Assembly: GCF_947242115.1 (NCBI RefSeq)
Contig: NC_074726.1
Span: 3,458,451-3,522,450 of the forward strand
DNA: 64,000 nt
Reading direction: 5' to 3'
Origin: Biomphalaria glabrata
Lineage: Eukaryota > Mollusca > Gastropoda > Planorbidae
The translations under genes and the position numbers were made by a program. The notes beneath the pieces were generated by a model. That model did not search any database. It had not been told where the DNA came from and saw only the letters and a list, made by a program, of their open reading frames with translations. This document shows positions 33,285 to 44,016 of the stretch, in pieces (within the stretch, counting starts at the first letter, position 1; each line of letters starts with the position of its first letter).

Positions 33285-34207
33285 TTAAACATCGAAGGCT
33301 ATCCAGCTAAAAATAGCAGAATTATAATTAGAACTACAACTGGTGACAAAATTTGATTTTGTGACACTAATTACTGACATTGACATAGACATTGACATAG
33401 AATAAGAATTGTGGCTGTACAAAGTCGCTGAGAAAGTATTTAATGAAGTAAACACCGTAGGGGTGCTATTAAAAGCAGGTGAAAAAGTGACCTTATCGGT
33501 GCCGCAAGCCACTGTACCCGTCTGAACACTACCCTTTTTAAGTGTCTTCATTTTGTCTGAAATTTGTTTATTTTCTAAAGTTACACTTTTCATTTCCTCG
33601 CTGATATCAGCTATCTTGCTTTTAAGATCAAATATATACTTGTCCGTCAAGAGAACATACTCCACCAGGTCAGGGATTGTGGTTTCAACTGTCTCAACGT
33701 CAACAGAAGCATAGAGTGACACCGGGTGTTTTTCTTTATTCAAAGCGTAAGCCTCACAAGTAAAGGAGCCAGCATCGCTGCCTACCGGCCTATCCCAGGT
33801 CAAGGTGAGGTAACCCTGTTCTCCGTCTCTTGGCGACCCTTCAGAGCTCCCTTCCACCTCCACAAGGTCAAGAAATGCTTTCTCTATGACCGGATCATCG
33901 CATCCAGTGACGCTGGCTATGGTGACGTTGGTGTCAGTGTCCGGGTCGAGTTTGGTCACAACCAATGACAGCAGCTGTGAAAAGTCAGCTTTCTCTTGTG
34001 ACATAGTGCTTTTTGCTTCCTGTGGGCTCTTTAGATCTACGTCATTCCACAATGGCTGGTCAGAAGTGCTTTCGACTTCTTTCACTGTGGTTTCTTTAAC
34101 TTTTGCTCGCCAGTTTTTATTTTGCACAGAACAATGAAGATGAAACTTCTTGGTGAAAATCGGATGAATCACTCCAGGACTTGACTCGAGTTTCAGCTGG
34201 GAGGAAC
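33285..34207 (-). CDS. Gene 3, exon 2: Ig domain, coiled coil and H-type lectin
   Basis: Joined to the signal exon at 37206-37272 this gives a 329-residue secreted protein in exact frame (923 plus 67 nt). The acceptor is TTGATTCAG before 34207. Ig-like domain with cysteines near 48 (HLHCSVQNKNW), 125 (TGCDDP) and 173 (SFTCEAYAL). Coiled coil about 199-248 (KSKIADISEEMKSV). H-type lectin domain about 250-329: SVQTGTVACG, VTFSPAFNSTPTVF, SNFVTSCSS and terminal FSWIAFDV. A run of MS repeats (SMSMSMSM) sits in the lectin domain. It diverges clearly from genes 1 and 2, which are closer to each other. Role inferred as secreted carbohydrate recognition in innate immunity. Confidence 0.87.
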
Positions 34208-34664
34208 CTGAATCAAACATAAAGATATTTTTTTAATGAATACTACTAATAATGCTACGATAGAAATATAGTTTTTAATAAGGAAAATATGTAGGTAGCA
34301 ACTAGGTTTTCGTAATCATCTTTAATACTGCAATCAACTTTAATCCTCTGAATAGCTATTAGCAACAAAAAAAATAAAGCAGAAGCACAAACGCAAAATA
34401 GAGCTGTGAGATTAATAACAAAGAAATATTTACATTTGATTTGAATAAAACCATTAGTAGAATCACTCAATTTAGCGACACTTTAGGATAGAAGAATAAA
34501 CATTTAAGTAGCAATAATACATAAAACAATGACCAATATTTTATTAATAAAAAAAATAATAACCTACAAAAAAATACTCATAAACACATACAGATAGAGA
34601 CAGGTTTTTTATTTCCTATGTTAGAACTAATTCGTACAATGGTTTTTCTTCCCTAGCTTTATTA

Positions 34665-34790
34665 GAGAATGGAATGGGTTGCTTGAGTCAGCCAAGAAAA
34701 CCAACGACTTGGCTTAGTTTAAGTCACTGATTGACACACTTATTATCTTCTCTTTTGAAGTAGGTTCTATCTTATCTTATATAATACAGA
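34665..34790 (+). repeat. LINE-A tail fragment, plus orientation
   Basis: AATGGAATGGGTTGCTTGAG and AAAACCAACGACTTGG followed by TCTTTTGAAGTAGG. It runs tail to tail into the minus copy at 34775-35240, inside intron 1 of gene 3. Confidence 0.6.
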
Positions 34791-35240
34791 CGTTACTTTA
34801 AAAAAGAAGATGATTACGTTACTTCAAAAAAAGAAGATGATTACGTCCTACGCGTCATGCATTTAGTCATGCACATTAACCAATGACTTGAATTCTGCCA
34901 AGTCACTGGTTTTCCTGGCTAGCTCAGGCAACCCACTCCATGCTCTGACAGCACTAGGGAAGAAGGAATATTTGTACAAATTTGTCCTAGCATATGAGAC
35001 GAGAAATGTGCCTTTATCTTTGTGTCTTTCTGAGTATTTAATTAAATTTTGTTTTTGTATTTGAAGAATATGGTTCAGTGTTTTATGTATAATTGCTACT
35101 TTACTTTTGAGTCTTCTGTCCTGAAGGCTTTCTAAATTTAGTGATTTTACTAAAGGTGCTACTCTAGTCAAATGTGAATATTGGTTTGTTATGAATCTCA
35201 CTGCTCTATTTTGTGTTTGTTAGAGTTTCTTAATGTTTTC
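34775..35240 (-). mobile_element. LINE-A, C-terminal ORF2 fragment
   Basis: A 112-residue minus frame (34863-35201) reads RFITNQYSHLTRVAPLVKSL, LQDRRLKSKVAIIHKTLNHI, ANLYKYSFFPSAVRAWSGLP-like and ends FKSLVNVHD. This is the C-terminal domain after the RT in CR1/jockey-like LINEs. It is the best copy of LINE-A here; 5'-truncated, with GATAA-type 3' tail. Confidence 0.8.
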
Positions 35241-35853
35241 TTGAGTTGAAGGGGTCCCAAACAGAGGAGTTCTGCTAGTTAAAAGATAAGAAGATAACAA
35301 TGTGCAATCATTTGCTACATGCTATAAGTCAGCTATTGAACTTGTATACAATTAATTCCTTTTTCTTGACAAAAGATGAGCGCAATCTTATTTTCATGGA
35401 ACGCGAATATCTTCGCTTTGAAAATCCAATTAGATTCAAAACATGCATAGATCGCTTGCTTGTGCTCTGTTGTCTTTTACGTATTCGCTGTCAGATATTC
35501 TCTTGTGAAACATCAATACTTACCACTCCGCGTCAACAGGAGCAACCAAGAGCTAGCTTTCTCCCAATACTGGGTATCGATTCTTGGTTTGTTAATGGAG
35601 CTGTTTGGAGTATTTGTGTGTTTTAACGCCTTCGATTACACATTCACGTTGTCACCTAATTCAATTCAATTATAATAATTAATCACTGAGGTCCTGCGAT
35701 ATTTCCAATGAGATTCGAAGTTAAAAACGATAAAAAAAATATTATTATCACAGACCTCAAACTATACACAGTTGATTGATTTGACTTGAATTATTTCATT
35801 ATTCAAAACTTTACGAGTTCTGCTTATTTCGTATTCTATATAACTCCTTTAAT

Positions 35854-36195
35854 CTAGAGATTTACGTTACGAGCAAGAATAATGAACATAATGCATAGAG
35901 CGACAATGGAAAGTACTATGTAAATCAAAACATAATAAAAGTAATCCAGAATTTCTACAAGCAGGCCACTAGTGCGGTGTACTTCAACATTAACATTAGT
36001 ATCCAAATTCTGAAAAAAAAAACACAAATTATGACCAATAGACAACAGGTCGTTAAAAGGGACTCTAGCATTGGAGATGAAAAGCTGACTAGTGTCAGTA
36101 GTTTTTAAATACCTCGTAGCTATCGTCTTAGATAAAAGAACCACACTTGAACTAGTGGCCAGAATTGCACAGTCCACAGCACTTGCAAAACTCAA
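35854..36195 (-). CDS. Hypothetical ORF with one C-terminal membrane segment
   Basis: A 113-residue frame (open further upstream to about 36235) ending in a clear transmembrane stretch (VLIYIVLSIVALCIMFIILA) and a short basic tail RNVNL. The rest has ordinary protein composition, e.g. SNARVPFNDLLSIGHNLCFF. I do not recognise it. It lies inside intron 1 of gene 3 on the same strand, so it could be an alternative exon, a stranded exon of another gene, or chance. Confidence 0.25.
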   Translation of the reverse strand: MSFASAVDCAILATSSSVVLLSKTIATRYLKTTDTSQLFISNARVPFNDLLSIGHNLCFFFQNLDTNVNVEVHRTSGLLVEILDYFYYVLIYIVLSIVALCIMFIILARNVNL

Positions 36196-36239
36196 AACAT
36201 TTGGAAAATAAAAGGCATTGACCTCGACGCTAAAATCAG

Positions 36240-36655
36240 ACTGATGCGTTGCCAGATTTTTATATGCTTACGAATATTGGACGCTGGCTGCAGATCTAGA
36301 GAGGAGGTTACTGTCAATGGAATTGAGATTCTACAGAAAGATCCTGACTATCACTTATAAAGACCGACAAATGAAGTGATGAGAAACGGGATTAATACAG
36401 TTATTGGACCCCCACAATGACTTGGAAACTAGTGTCATCAACGCAAACTCTACTCTATATCAGAAGGTTCTCAGGGCTCTCAAAGACCTTTCTTCAAGGA
36501 ACAGTACCAGGGAAAGGAAGAAGAGTCAGACAGAGAAAGCGATGGGAAAACAACATGGAATGGACAAGCCTGTCATTGACAGAAATTCTATCCAAGGCAG
36601 AAAGACAGAAGAATGGAGAAAAAATGTCAACAGATCTTTTTCTATCAATCTCAAA
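36240..36655 (+). mobile_element. LINE-F tail fragment
   Basis: Frames read WTLAADLERRLLSMELRFYR, KILTITYKDRQMK, then VPGKGRRVRQRKRWENNMEW and LSKAERQKNGEK. This is the post-RT tail of a LINE with the RQRKRWE...EW signature. Frameshifted at least twice, inert. The 17-bp array begins right after it. Confidence 0.75.
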
Positions 36656-37060
36656 CATATCAACTTCATTACCATATCAACTTTATTACCATATCAACTT
36701 TTTTTACCATATCAACTATATTACCATATCAACTTTTTTACCATATCAACTTTTTTATCATATCAACTTTATTACCATATCAACTTTATTACCATATCAA
36801 CTTTATTACCATATCGATTTATTACCATATCAATTTTATTACTACATCAACTTCATCACCATATCAACTTCATCACCATATCAACTTCATTACCATATCA
36901 ACTTTATTACCATATCTACTTCATTACCATATCAACTTTATTACCATATCAACTTCATTGACATATCAACTTCATTGCAATATCAACTTCATTACCATAT
37001 CAACTTCATCACCATATCAACTTCATTACCATATCAACTTCAGTACCATGGAAACCTAAT
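36655..37060 (+). repeat. 17-bp minisatellite, about 24 copies
   Basis: Units of CCATATCAACTTCATTA and CCATATCAACTTTATTA. Because 17 is not a multiple of three, each reading frame cycles with a 17-residue period and stays open. Several overlapping long frames result and none is a gene. Confidence 0.92.
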
Positions 37061-37205
37061 CAACGTATAATCCAAATCAACTAATCACCATCCTAATGCA
37101 CATCAAATAACATGAATGGGATAACATTACCAGTACCCACCACAGGAACTACAGTTACTACATCAAGAACATCAACCATATAGAACAGATCATTTGAACA
37201 CTTAC

Positions 37206-37272
37206 CGTTTGACTCTTGTACAGTAACAGCTGTACACATAATTAAGACAGGTACGGCTAAATACCTCCACAT
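37206..37272 (-). CDS. Gene 3, exon 1: signal peptide
   Basis: Sixty-seven nucleotides encode MWRYLAVPVLIMCTAVTVQE plus S, N and the first base of Gly, ending at GTAAG (37201-37205) in phase 1. One codon longer than the other family exons. The intron to 34207 is 3.0 kb and contains LINE-A, LINE-F and the 17-bp array. Confidence 0.78.
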
Positions 37273-37365
37273 ATTGATATATATATATTTAAATAATTGA
37301 GTGAAAGTTATAACAATACAGTGAACTCAGTTATTCGATACGTTTGTTATATGCTGCAGATAGTC

Positions 37366-37383
37366 CTGTGAATTTATATATAC
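37366..37383 (-). promoter_or_regulatory. Possible TATA box of gene 3
   Basis: Minus strand reads GTATATATAAATT about 100 nt upstream of the start codon, a plausible TATA box given a 5' UTR of some 70 nt. In an AT-rich genome this is only suggestive. Confidence 0.3.
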
Positions 37384-37813
37384 AATACATACATTGCGAG
37401 GTTATTAAGAGTGACGTTCGATCTTATTTTAACTAGTTTATCTATAAACAAATATGTTGGCATAATGCTTGTCTGATTACTGCTGACACCATCATCATAC
37501 TGAAAGTATAATGAGCATTTTGTTTAAAGGTTAAAGGTTGAATCGGGTCTCTAGGTCAGAAAATTTGCCCAAATTATATTTATTTCATGTGATGATATTA
37601 TAATACCTCTAATTTTTCAAAGTAAAAATAAATTAATGTAAATTTGGATAGAGACTAAATCTAGGTCTAGACCCTGCATCGGTTTTGAAAGGATCATCAC
37701 TTTCGGGAATCACCGATGTATGACGTTATTGATTCAAGGATTTAATAAATTAATGTTCAGGAAAACGTTGGGCATTGTCTTGTAAGTCTAGATCACACGG
37801 CTTATTATTTTGT

Positions 37814-38097
37814 GACCGGTCATTTCATCCCCGGTCACTTCATCATTGGGGATGAAATGACCGGGGATGAAGTGACCGGCGGGGATGAAGTGACCAGGGG
37901 ATGAAATGACCGGGGATGAAGTGACCAGGAGATGAAATGACCGGGAGATGAAATAACCGGGGATGAAATGACCGGGGGATGAAGTGACCAGGGGATGAAA
38001 TAACCGGGGATGAAGTGACCGGGAGATGAAGTGACCAGGGGATGAAATGACTGGGGATAAAGTGACCGGGGATGAAATGACCGGGGATGAAGTGACC
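37814..38097 (+). repeat. 15-16-bp minisatellite with an inverted start
   Basis: About 17 units of GGGGATGAAATGACC or GGGGATGAAGTGACC. The first two units (37818-37845) are inverted (GGTCATTTCATCCCC), giving a hairpin at the left edge. Confidence 0.9.
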
Positions 38098-38309
38098 TAA
38101 AGTTTTCTATTTGTCAGGTCTACAGTTATGTCTAATTGGGCGACATCTATCTATGAAGACTAGAACCAAGCGGTACAAAAACTTGTTCGTTCCTCACTCG
38201 GTCAGACTATATCAACGCCACTCGTTGATCAAGAAACATGAAAAGGACCAAGATATATGTGTGTAGTCGCTCAATGAACTCTGTATGTTGTGTTTGTTCT
38301 ATTTACGTG

Positions 38310-38490
38310 AATGTTTGTAAAATGTTTGACATGTTTCGGATGTGCCTTCAGAGTTGAAGATAGTTTACTTCCTAGTCCAAACCTTCCGCAGGACGACGGG
38401 GGATGGGAGCGGGCAGGGTTCGAACCCGGGACCATCGATAAATCCAAACGACAGTCCAGCGCGCAAACAGCACGACCAGGCAGCCATGTT
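38310..38490 (-). mobile_element. SINE-2 (tRNA-derived)
   Basis: Minus strand: GGCTGCCTGGTCGTGCTGTT A-box region, CCCGGGTTCGAACCCTGCCC B box, then the GGTTTGGACTAGGAAGTAAA body. About 170 bp. Six related copies are seen in the window. Confidence 0.7.
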
Positions 38491-38587
38491 TCTGTAGTGT
38501 TGTTGTTATATGAGGAAAGAGTCCTAGTAATCACAAAAAATTACCGTAAGGATCAATAAAGCAGTCTTAGTCATTAGTTTCTAGAAT

Positions 38588-38750
38588 GTTTTACATGTTT
38601 CGGATATTCTTTCAGAGTTAAAGAGAATCTACATCCTAGTCCAAACCTCCCGCAGGTCGACGGGGGATGGCAGCGGGCAGGGTTTGAACCCGCGACCATC
38701 GAGACGACCAAGCGACATTCAAGAGCGCAAGCCGTACGACAAGGCAGCTA
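38588..38750 (-). mobile_element. SINE-2 copy
   Basis: Same order of blocks as the copy 280 bp upstream: CGCGGGTTCAAACCCTGCCC, then GGTTTGGACTAGGATGTAGA, in minus orientation. Confidence 0.7.
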
Positions 38751-38944
38751 TCCTTATGTAAGTCTAAAACATTACTTTTTTTTTTCTGTAACATTATCAG
38801 ACGATATGTTTCTTCTTCTAGCCTGCGCTTTGCTGTCAGCTTCTAAGCTGCAGGCTCTCTTGCACTCTGCGCCAAGGAAAAACACCGTGCTGTTTGTTTT
38901 CAATTATTCTACACTGCCCTGCTGAGTGTCGGCTATGTTGGGCT

Positions 38945-39015
38945 GTCTCTTATCTTATCTTGGAATACTTATATCATATAGACGTTATTTCAAAAAAAGT
39001 AAGATGATTACGTAG
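38945..39015 (-). repeat. LINE-A 3' terminal fragment
   Basis: TCTTATCTTATCTTGGAATA and TAGACGTTATTTCAAAAAAA match the LINE-A end. Confidence 0.5.
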
Positions 39016-39086
39016 TGGTAGTAGGGTCTGCCTAGGGTGAATTAAATGTGGGCATTAAAAGAGGATATAATTTACAGTTTCGTAAT

Positions 39087-39491
39087 GAGGGGGGGGGGAC
39101 GCAGTGTCTACAGAAAGGTGGGTGTGTGGGATTTATCCTGTTAAGATTATAATGTAAAGGTGTACTGCTCTTAGTTGGAAAATTGTAAATTGCTCTTTGC
39201 GAAAATTGTTATTGTCCAGTATATTTGGCTTGGTCATTTCTTTGTACATAGTTCGGACTGAGCCCAAGTCAATGTTAGCCACCAATCACAGAGGAATGGC
39301 TCAACCAATGGGCATTAACATTGGGGTAAGTAAAATCCATATTTTCGATTGTCTTAAGCGACCCCTGACAAATTGTTAACTGACCCCACCCCCGACAGGG
39401 GGTCGCGAACCACAGGTTGAGAACCTCTGTGAAAAAACTATGATCCAAAAAATGTTAAGTTAATCTACAGAAAAGAGGAGATAACTTTAAA
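39087..39491 (+). repeat. Left arm of a ~400-bp inverted duplication
   Basis: Runs from a G-run through ACAGAAAGGTGGGTGTGTGG to AGAGGAGATAACTTTAAA. Its inverse, with few differences, is at 41018-41424. A hAT-type MITE end (CACAGGTTGAGAACCTCTG, ending 39429) is inside. Confidence 0.88.
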
Positions 39492-39493
39492 TC

Positions 39494-40444
39494 AATATCT
39501 GCATTCAATATCTGCATTCAATATCTGCATTCAATATCTGCAATCAATATCTGCATTCAATATCTGCATTCAATATCTGCATTCAATATCTGCATTCAAT
39601 ATCTGCATTCAAAATCTGCATCCAATATCTGCATTCAATATCTGCATTCAATATCTGCATCCAATATCTGCATTCAATATCTGCATCCAATATATGCATT
39701 CAATATCTGCATTCAATATCTGCATCCAATATCTGCATTCAATATCTGCATTCAATATCTGCATTCAATATCTGCATTCAATATCTGCATTCAATATCTG
39801 CATTCAATATCTGCATTCAATATCTGCATTCAACATCTGCATCCAATATCTGCATTCAATATCTGCATTCAATATCTGCATTCAATATCTGCATTCAATA
39901 TCTGCATTCAATATCTGCATTCAATATCTGCATTCAATATCTGCATTCAACATCTGCATTCAATATCTGCATTCAATATCTGCATTCAATATCTGCATTC
40001 AATATCTGCATTCAATATCTGCATTCAATATCTGCATTCAACATCTGCATTCAATATCTGCATTCAATATCTGCATTCAATATCTGCATTCAATATCTGC
40101 ATTCAATATCTGCATTCAATATCTGCATTCAACATCTGCATCCAATATCTGCATTCAATATCTGCATTCAATATCTGCATTCAATATCTGCATTCAATAT
40201 CTGCATTCAATATCTGCATTCAATATCTGCATTCAATATCTGCATTCAATATCTGCATTCAATATCTGCATTCAATATCTGCATTCAATATCTGCATTCA
40301 ACATCTGCATTCAATATCTGCATTCAATATCTGCATTCAATATCTGCATTCAATATCTGCATTCAATATCTGCATTCAACATCTGCATTCAACATCTGCA
40401 TTCAATATCTGCATTCAATATCTGCATTCAATATCTGCATTCAA
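39494..40444 (+). repeat. 13-bp satellite array, about 73 copies
   Basis: Units of ATATCTGCATTCA in unbroken tandem with scattered single-base variants. All frames stay open over long stretches and read a 13-residue period (SAFNICIQYLHSI). It abuts the left arm directly. Confidence 0.95.
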
Positions 40445-40609
40445 CGTCCTCGCTAGGCTCGGTGTCATCCGATGGCGAGCGCACCCCATTAGCAACGCCA
40501 CTGACTTCATTCTCTGTTATTGAAATGTATAGAATTCGAGGCTTAGTGCAATATAAAGTTCTTTTTCTGTCACTGTTAAAATATACTATGTTTATGTATG
40601 TTAGTTTGT

Positions 40610-40770
40610 AGTACATGTTTTGAATGTTCTACGGATGTTCCAGATCATTTACTTCCTAGTCCAAACCTCCCGCAGGACGACGGGGAATGGTACGGGCAGG
40701 GTATGAACCCGGGACCATTGAGACTACCAAACGACTGTCCAGTGCGCATAACAACGCACGACCAGATAGG
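40610..40770 (-). mobile_element. SINE-2 copy
   Basis: Minus-strand CCCGGGTTCATACCCTGCCC B box and GGTTTGGACTAGGAAGTAAA body. Lies in the loop between the two inverted arms. Confidence 0.7.
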
Positions 40771-41017
40771 CCTGTATAATTTAAATCGGTCGCTATTGTT
40801 TTGTCACGTATTGAATGTTTCAACTCATTGCTACATAATGATAAAGTCCTTTAGAACCGTTTATCATCCAAAAATACTGTGATAATTGGCTCGCGCAGGT
40901 AAATACCGCTTATCTTCGGCCTTGAAGACAAGCCTTATTATCATTGTTATTATTATTACGTAAAACTTCAAAGCATCTAGATACGAAAGATTACTGCAGA
41001 AAAGGAGTATTTTACTT

Positions 41018-41424
41018 GTTTAAAGTTATCTCCTCTTTTCTGTAGATTAACTTAACATTTTTTGGGTCATAGTTTTTTCACAGAGGTTCTCAACCTGTGG
41101 TTCGCGACCCCCTGTCGGGGGTGGGGTCAGTTAACAATTTGTCAGGGGTCGCTTAAGACAATCGAAAATATGGATTTTACTTACCCCAATGTTAATGCCC
41201 ATTGGTTGAGCCATTCCTCTGTGATTGGTGGCTAACATTGACTTGGGGCTCAGTCCGAACTATGTACAAAGAAATGACCAAGCCAAATAAACTGGACAAT
41301 AACAATTTCCGCAAAGAGCAATTTACAATTTTCCAACTAAGAGCAGTACACATTAACATTATAATCTTAACAGGATAAATCCCACACACCAACCTTTCTG
41401 TACACATTGCGCCCCCCCCCCCCT
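41018..41424 (-). repeat. Right arm of the ~400-bp inverted duplication
   Basis: Reverse-complement match to 39087-39491, ending in a C-run. Confidence 0.88.
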
Positions 41425-41432
41425 CTTTCCGA

Positions 41433-41706
41433 TGTTGAATGCAGATATTGAATGCAGATATTGAATGCAGATATTGAATGCAGATACTGAATGCAGATAT
41501 TGAATGCAGATATTGGATGCAGATATTGAATGCAGATATTGGATGCAGATATTGAATGCAGATATTGAATGCATATATTGAATGCAGATATTGAATGCAG
41601 ATGTTGAATGCAGACGTTGAATGCATATATTGAATGCAGATATTGAATGCAGATATTGGATGCAGACGTTGAATGCAGATATTGAATGCAGATATTGAAT
41701 GCAGAT
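41433..41706 (-). repeat. 13-bp satellite array, inverted, about 21 copies
   Basis: Units of TGAATGCAGATAT, the inverse of the 39494 array. It lies outside the right arm, whereas the left array lies inside the left arm, so the region is not a simple palindrome. Confidence 0.93.
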
Positions 41707-42162
41707 TAGTTATTTAGCGACGCACCAAAGAAGACGCATATTGAACGGGACTAGTGACGTTTGGGATATGTTGGGTTAGAGACCGGAAAATCAGTTAGCG
41801 ATATAATCCTCCAGGGTAACGACGTGTTTAGTGACAGAGACTTTTACTGTGGCCTTTTCTTAGAATAAATATATGATAAGTGTTCATCAGCGTTGACTAT
41901 ATCTCTTCACTAGTTAAAACCGATGTGTTTGTTTTGTCTGGATTGTTGATCAACTACACGGAATACACCCGAACAATAATACCCAAACGCTTGCAGAGTA
42001 ATTGGTTGAAAATCAACAGTCATCCATAGTTGACCTCAAGACAGCCTGAACAAGCAACATCACAATATATAACCCCATCTGTCTCTAAAGACAATGAAAG
42101 AGCCCAGATGAGTCACTGGGTTTAGTTTCGTCTTGAGATGGGGCAGGATCTGGAGTGACTGA

Positions 42163-42432
42163 TCAAGCCAATTGACTAGCGGCAGAGTTTGCCACAGTTC
42201 GTACATGTATATGCATCTGTCCCTCCGACCTACATATTTTACCACATCCAGAGCAAGCGTAACCATTGTTCGCAGGTGGTCGATTTAGATTTTCTTTTCG
42301 CCTTCCGCGTTTGTCCTCGGCAGCGGATTTTCTTTTGGTCTCAAATGTGTATCCCGCGGCCTTCGTGAGTGACCTCCAGCTGTCTCGTTCTGAGGCCGCA
42401 TGCAACCAGGTGCTCTCTTCTATGTCAGCCAA
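42163..42432 (-). mobile_element. LINE ORF2 C-terminal finger fragment
   Basis: An 89-residue minus frame reads ERDSWRSLTKAAGYTFETKR and YACSGCGKICRSEGQMHIHV. The W-rich helix followed by a C2H2-like finger is the extreme C-terminus of many LINE ORF2 proteins. A related piece is at 53240-53500. Confidence 0.65.
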
Positions 42433-42699
42433 GAAACGTTGATGCCTGAGTTGGTTATGAAATTGTTCACACTACTGTCACGTGGATTTGGTCTACTGCA
42501 TAAGTTATAAATGGTAATTAGGCCGTGAAGCTTGACGACTTACACAGAGACGTTGACATCTCGTATTTTATCGCGTGATTTTGCTTCGTCTTCTATCTGT
42601 TTGTTCGAATCTTTCCTGAGCGAGAAGGGGGCTGACTGCGCGCGAACCCATAACTAAGTGTTGCTTACAGAGTCATTAAAAGATAATCGTTTATAATTA

Positions 42700-42880
42700 C
42701 AAAGCTTATATCAAATCTGTCTGTCTGTCTGTTTGGTACAAATTTTGCACACGTTGTTTCTGTCACTTTTCTTTCTCGGCTCAATTTAAAACTTCGCACA
42801 ATTATTTATTGTATCTAACCAAACACAAATCAATATAAAAAAGTAATTAATTAATGGTAATCCATTAATTTTGTTTGATA
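42700..42880 (+). repeat. Degraded interspersed repeat with CTGT run
   Basis: CTGTCTGTCTGTCTGTTTGG followed by TACAAATTTTGCACACGTTG and a TAATTAATGGTAAT palindromic stretch. A related TAATTAACTATTGGTAATTA stretch occurs at 47980. Class unknown. Confidence 0.4.
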
Positions 42881-43383
42881 TATATATTCCAGTATTGAGA
42901 TAGAACTGTAAATGTGCAGTTCGTTCCCTTTTATAAACATTTTTTAAATAGTATTTTTGACATCTCGCATGTTTTTATGAACACGTAATGTGTGTAACGG
43001 CTCGTTTTATTGTATTGATGTTTTAGTAGTCGTTTCTGAATAGCTTGTAAATAATTGTGATACATGCATTTCATTGTCTTATATATATATATATACTGAT
43101 ACCTGGAGGTTGATTCTATTTGGTTTCTGTCTCCCTCATCCTGGGGTAGGCGGCCAAATATCACATTATTGTGCACGGGTCCACAAGTACTTAGCTACAC
43201 CATAGCTAAGAGTCATACTAAAATGTGTTTCTCTTATTTTTTCATGACTTTAGCAAAGGCGCCATAATTTGATGGGAATAACTGGGCGATCAGCACAGAA
43301 GGATCTCCTTTATGTGATTCTTGTTATATGTATCTTGGAGGTATGTTCTTCGCCGAAACTACAATTTGTTTTTTGACTTTGTT

Positions 43384-43810
43384 GGCTACCTACCTACCTA
43401 CGAAAATGTGTTGGCTACCTACCTACTTACGAAAATGTGTTGGCTACCTACCTACCTGCGAAAATGTGTTGTCTACCTACCTACCTGCGAAAATGTGTTG
43501 TCTACCTACCTACCTGCGAAAATGTGTTGTCTACCTACCTACCTGCGAAAATGTGTTGTCTACCTACCTACCTGCGAAAATGTGTTGTCTACCTACCTAC
43601 CTGCGAAAATGTGTTGTCTACCTACCTACCTACAAAAATGTATTGGCTATTTACCAACGAAATATGTTGGATACCTACCAACCTACAAAAATGTGTTGGC
43701 TACCTACCTACCTACGAACATGTGTTGGCTACCAATCTACGAAATGTGTTGGCTACCTCCCAACCTACGAAAATGTGTTGGATACCTAATACCTACCTGC
43801 CTACAAAAGT
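43384..43810 (+). repeat. 29-bp minisatellite, about 14 copies
   Basis: Units combine CTACCTACCTACCTGCG with AAAATGTGTTGT. Central units are near-identical, edge units diverged. Long open frames across it are due to the repeat. Confidence 0.92.
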
Positions 43811-44016
43811 TTGTTCAATAACCCAAGTAGATGTCATATTGGCGCTCATTAAAGATGTCGTTTTGGGTCAATGTTTTTTTGTTAGCTACCCCGTGTAGGG
43901 GGAAAAAACACTATTAGTTTTGTGTAGTGTCTGTCTGTCCGTCTTTCACGGTAAACTTTCACCAAAACTAAAAAAAAGGCCCTTGAAAATCTGATTTACG
44001 TAGTTGCAAGAAAATG

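Noticed and set aside
36404-37070. Three overlapping long plus-strand frames rich in YHINFITIST
   Set aside because: Products of the 17-bp minisatellite fused to a dead LINE-F tail.
39694-40611. 305-residue open frame with a 13-residue repeat
   Set aside because: It is the 13-bp satellite read through. All forward frames are open for the same reason and there is no unique protein content.
42163-42432. Host zinc-finger protein
   Set aside because: The single finger follows the W-rich helix typical of LINE ORF2 ends, and a second decayed copy exists at 53240-53505.
43321-43898. Three overlapping frames rich in CLPTYLRKC
   Set aside because: Products of the 29-bp minisatellite.
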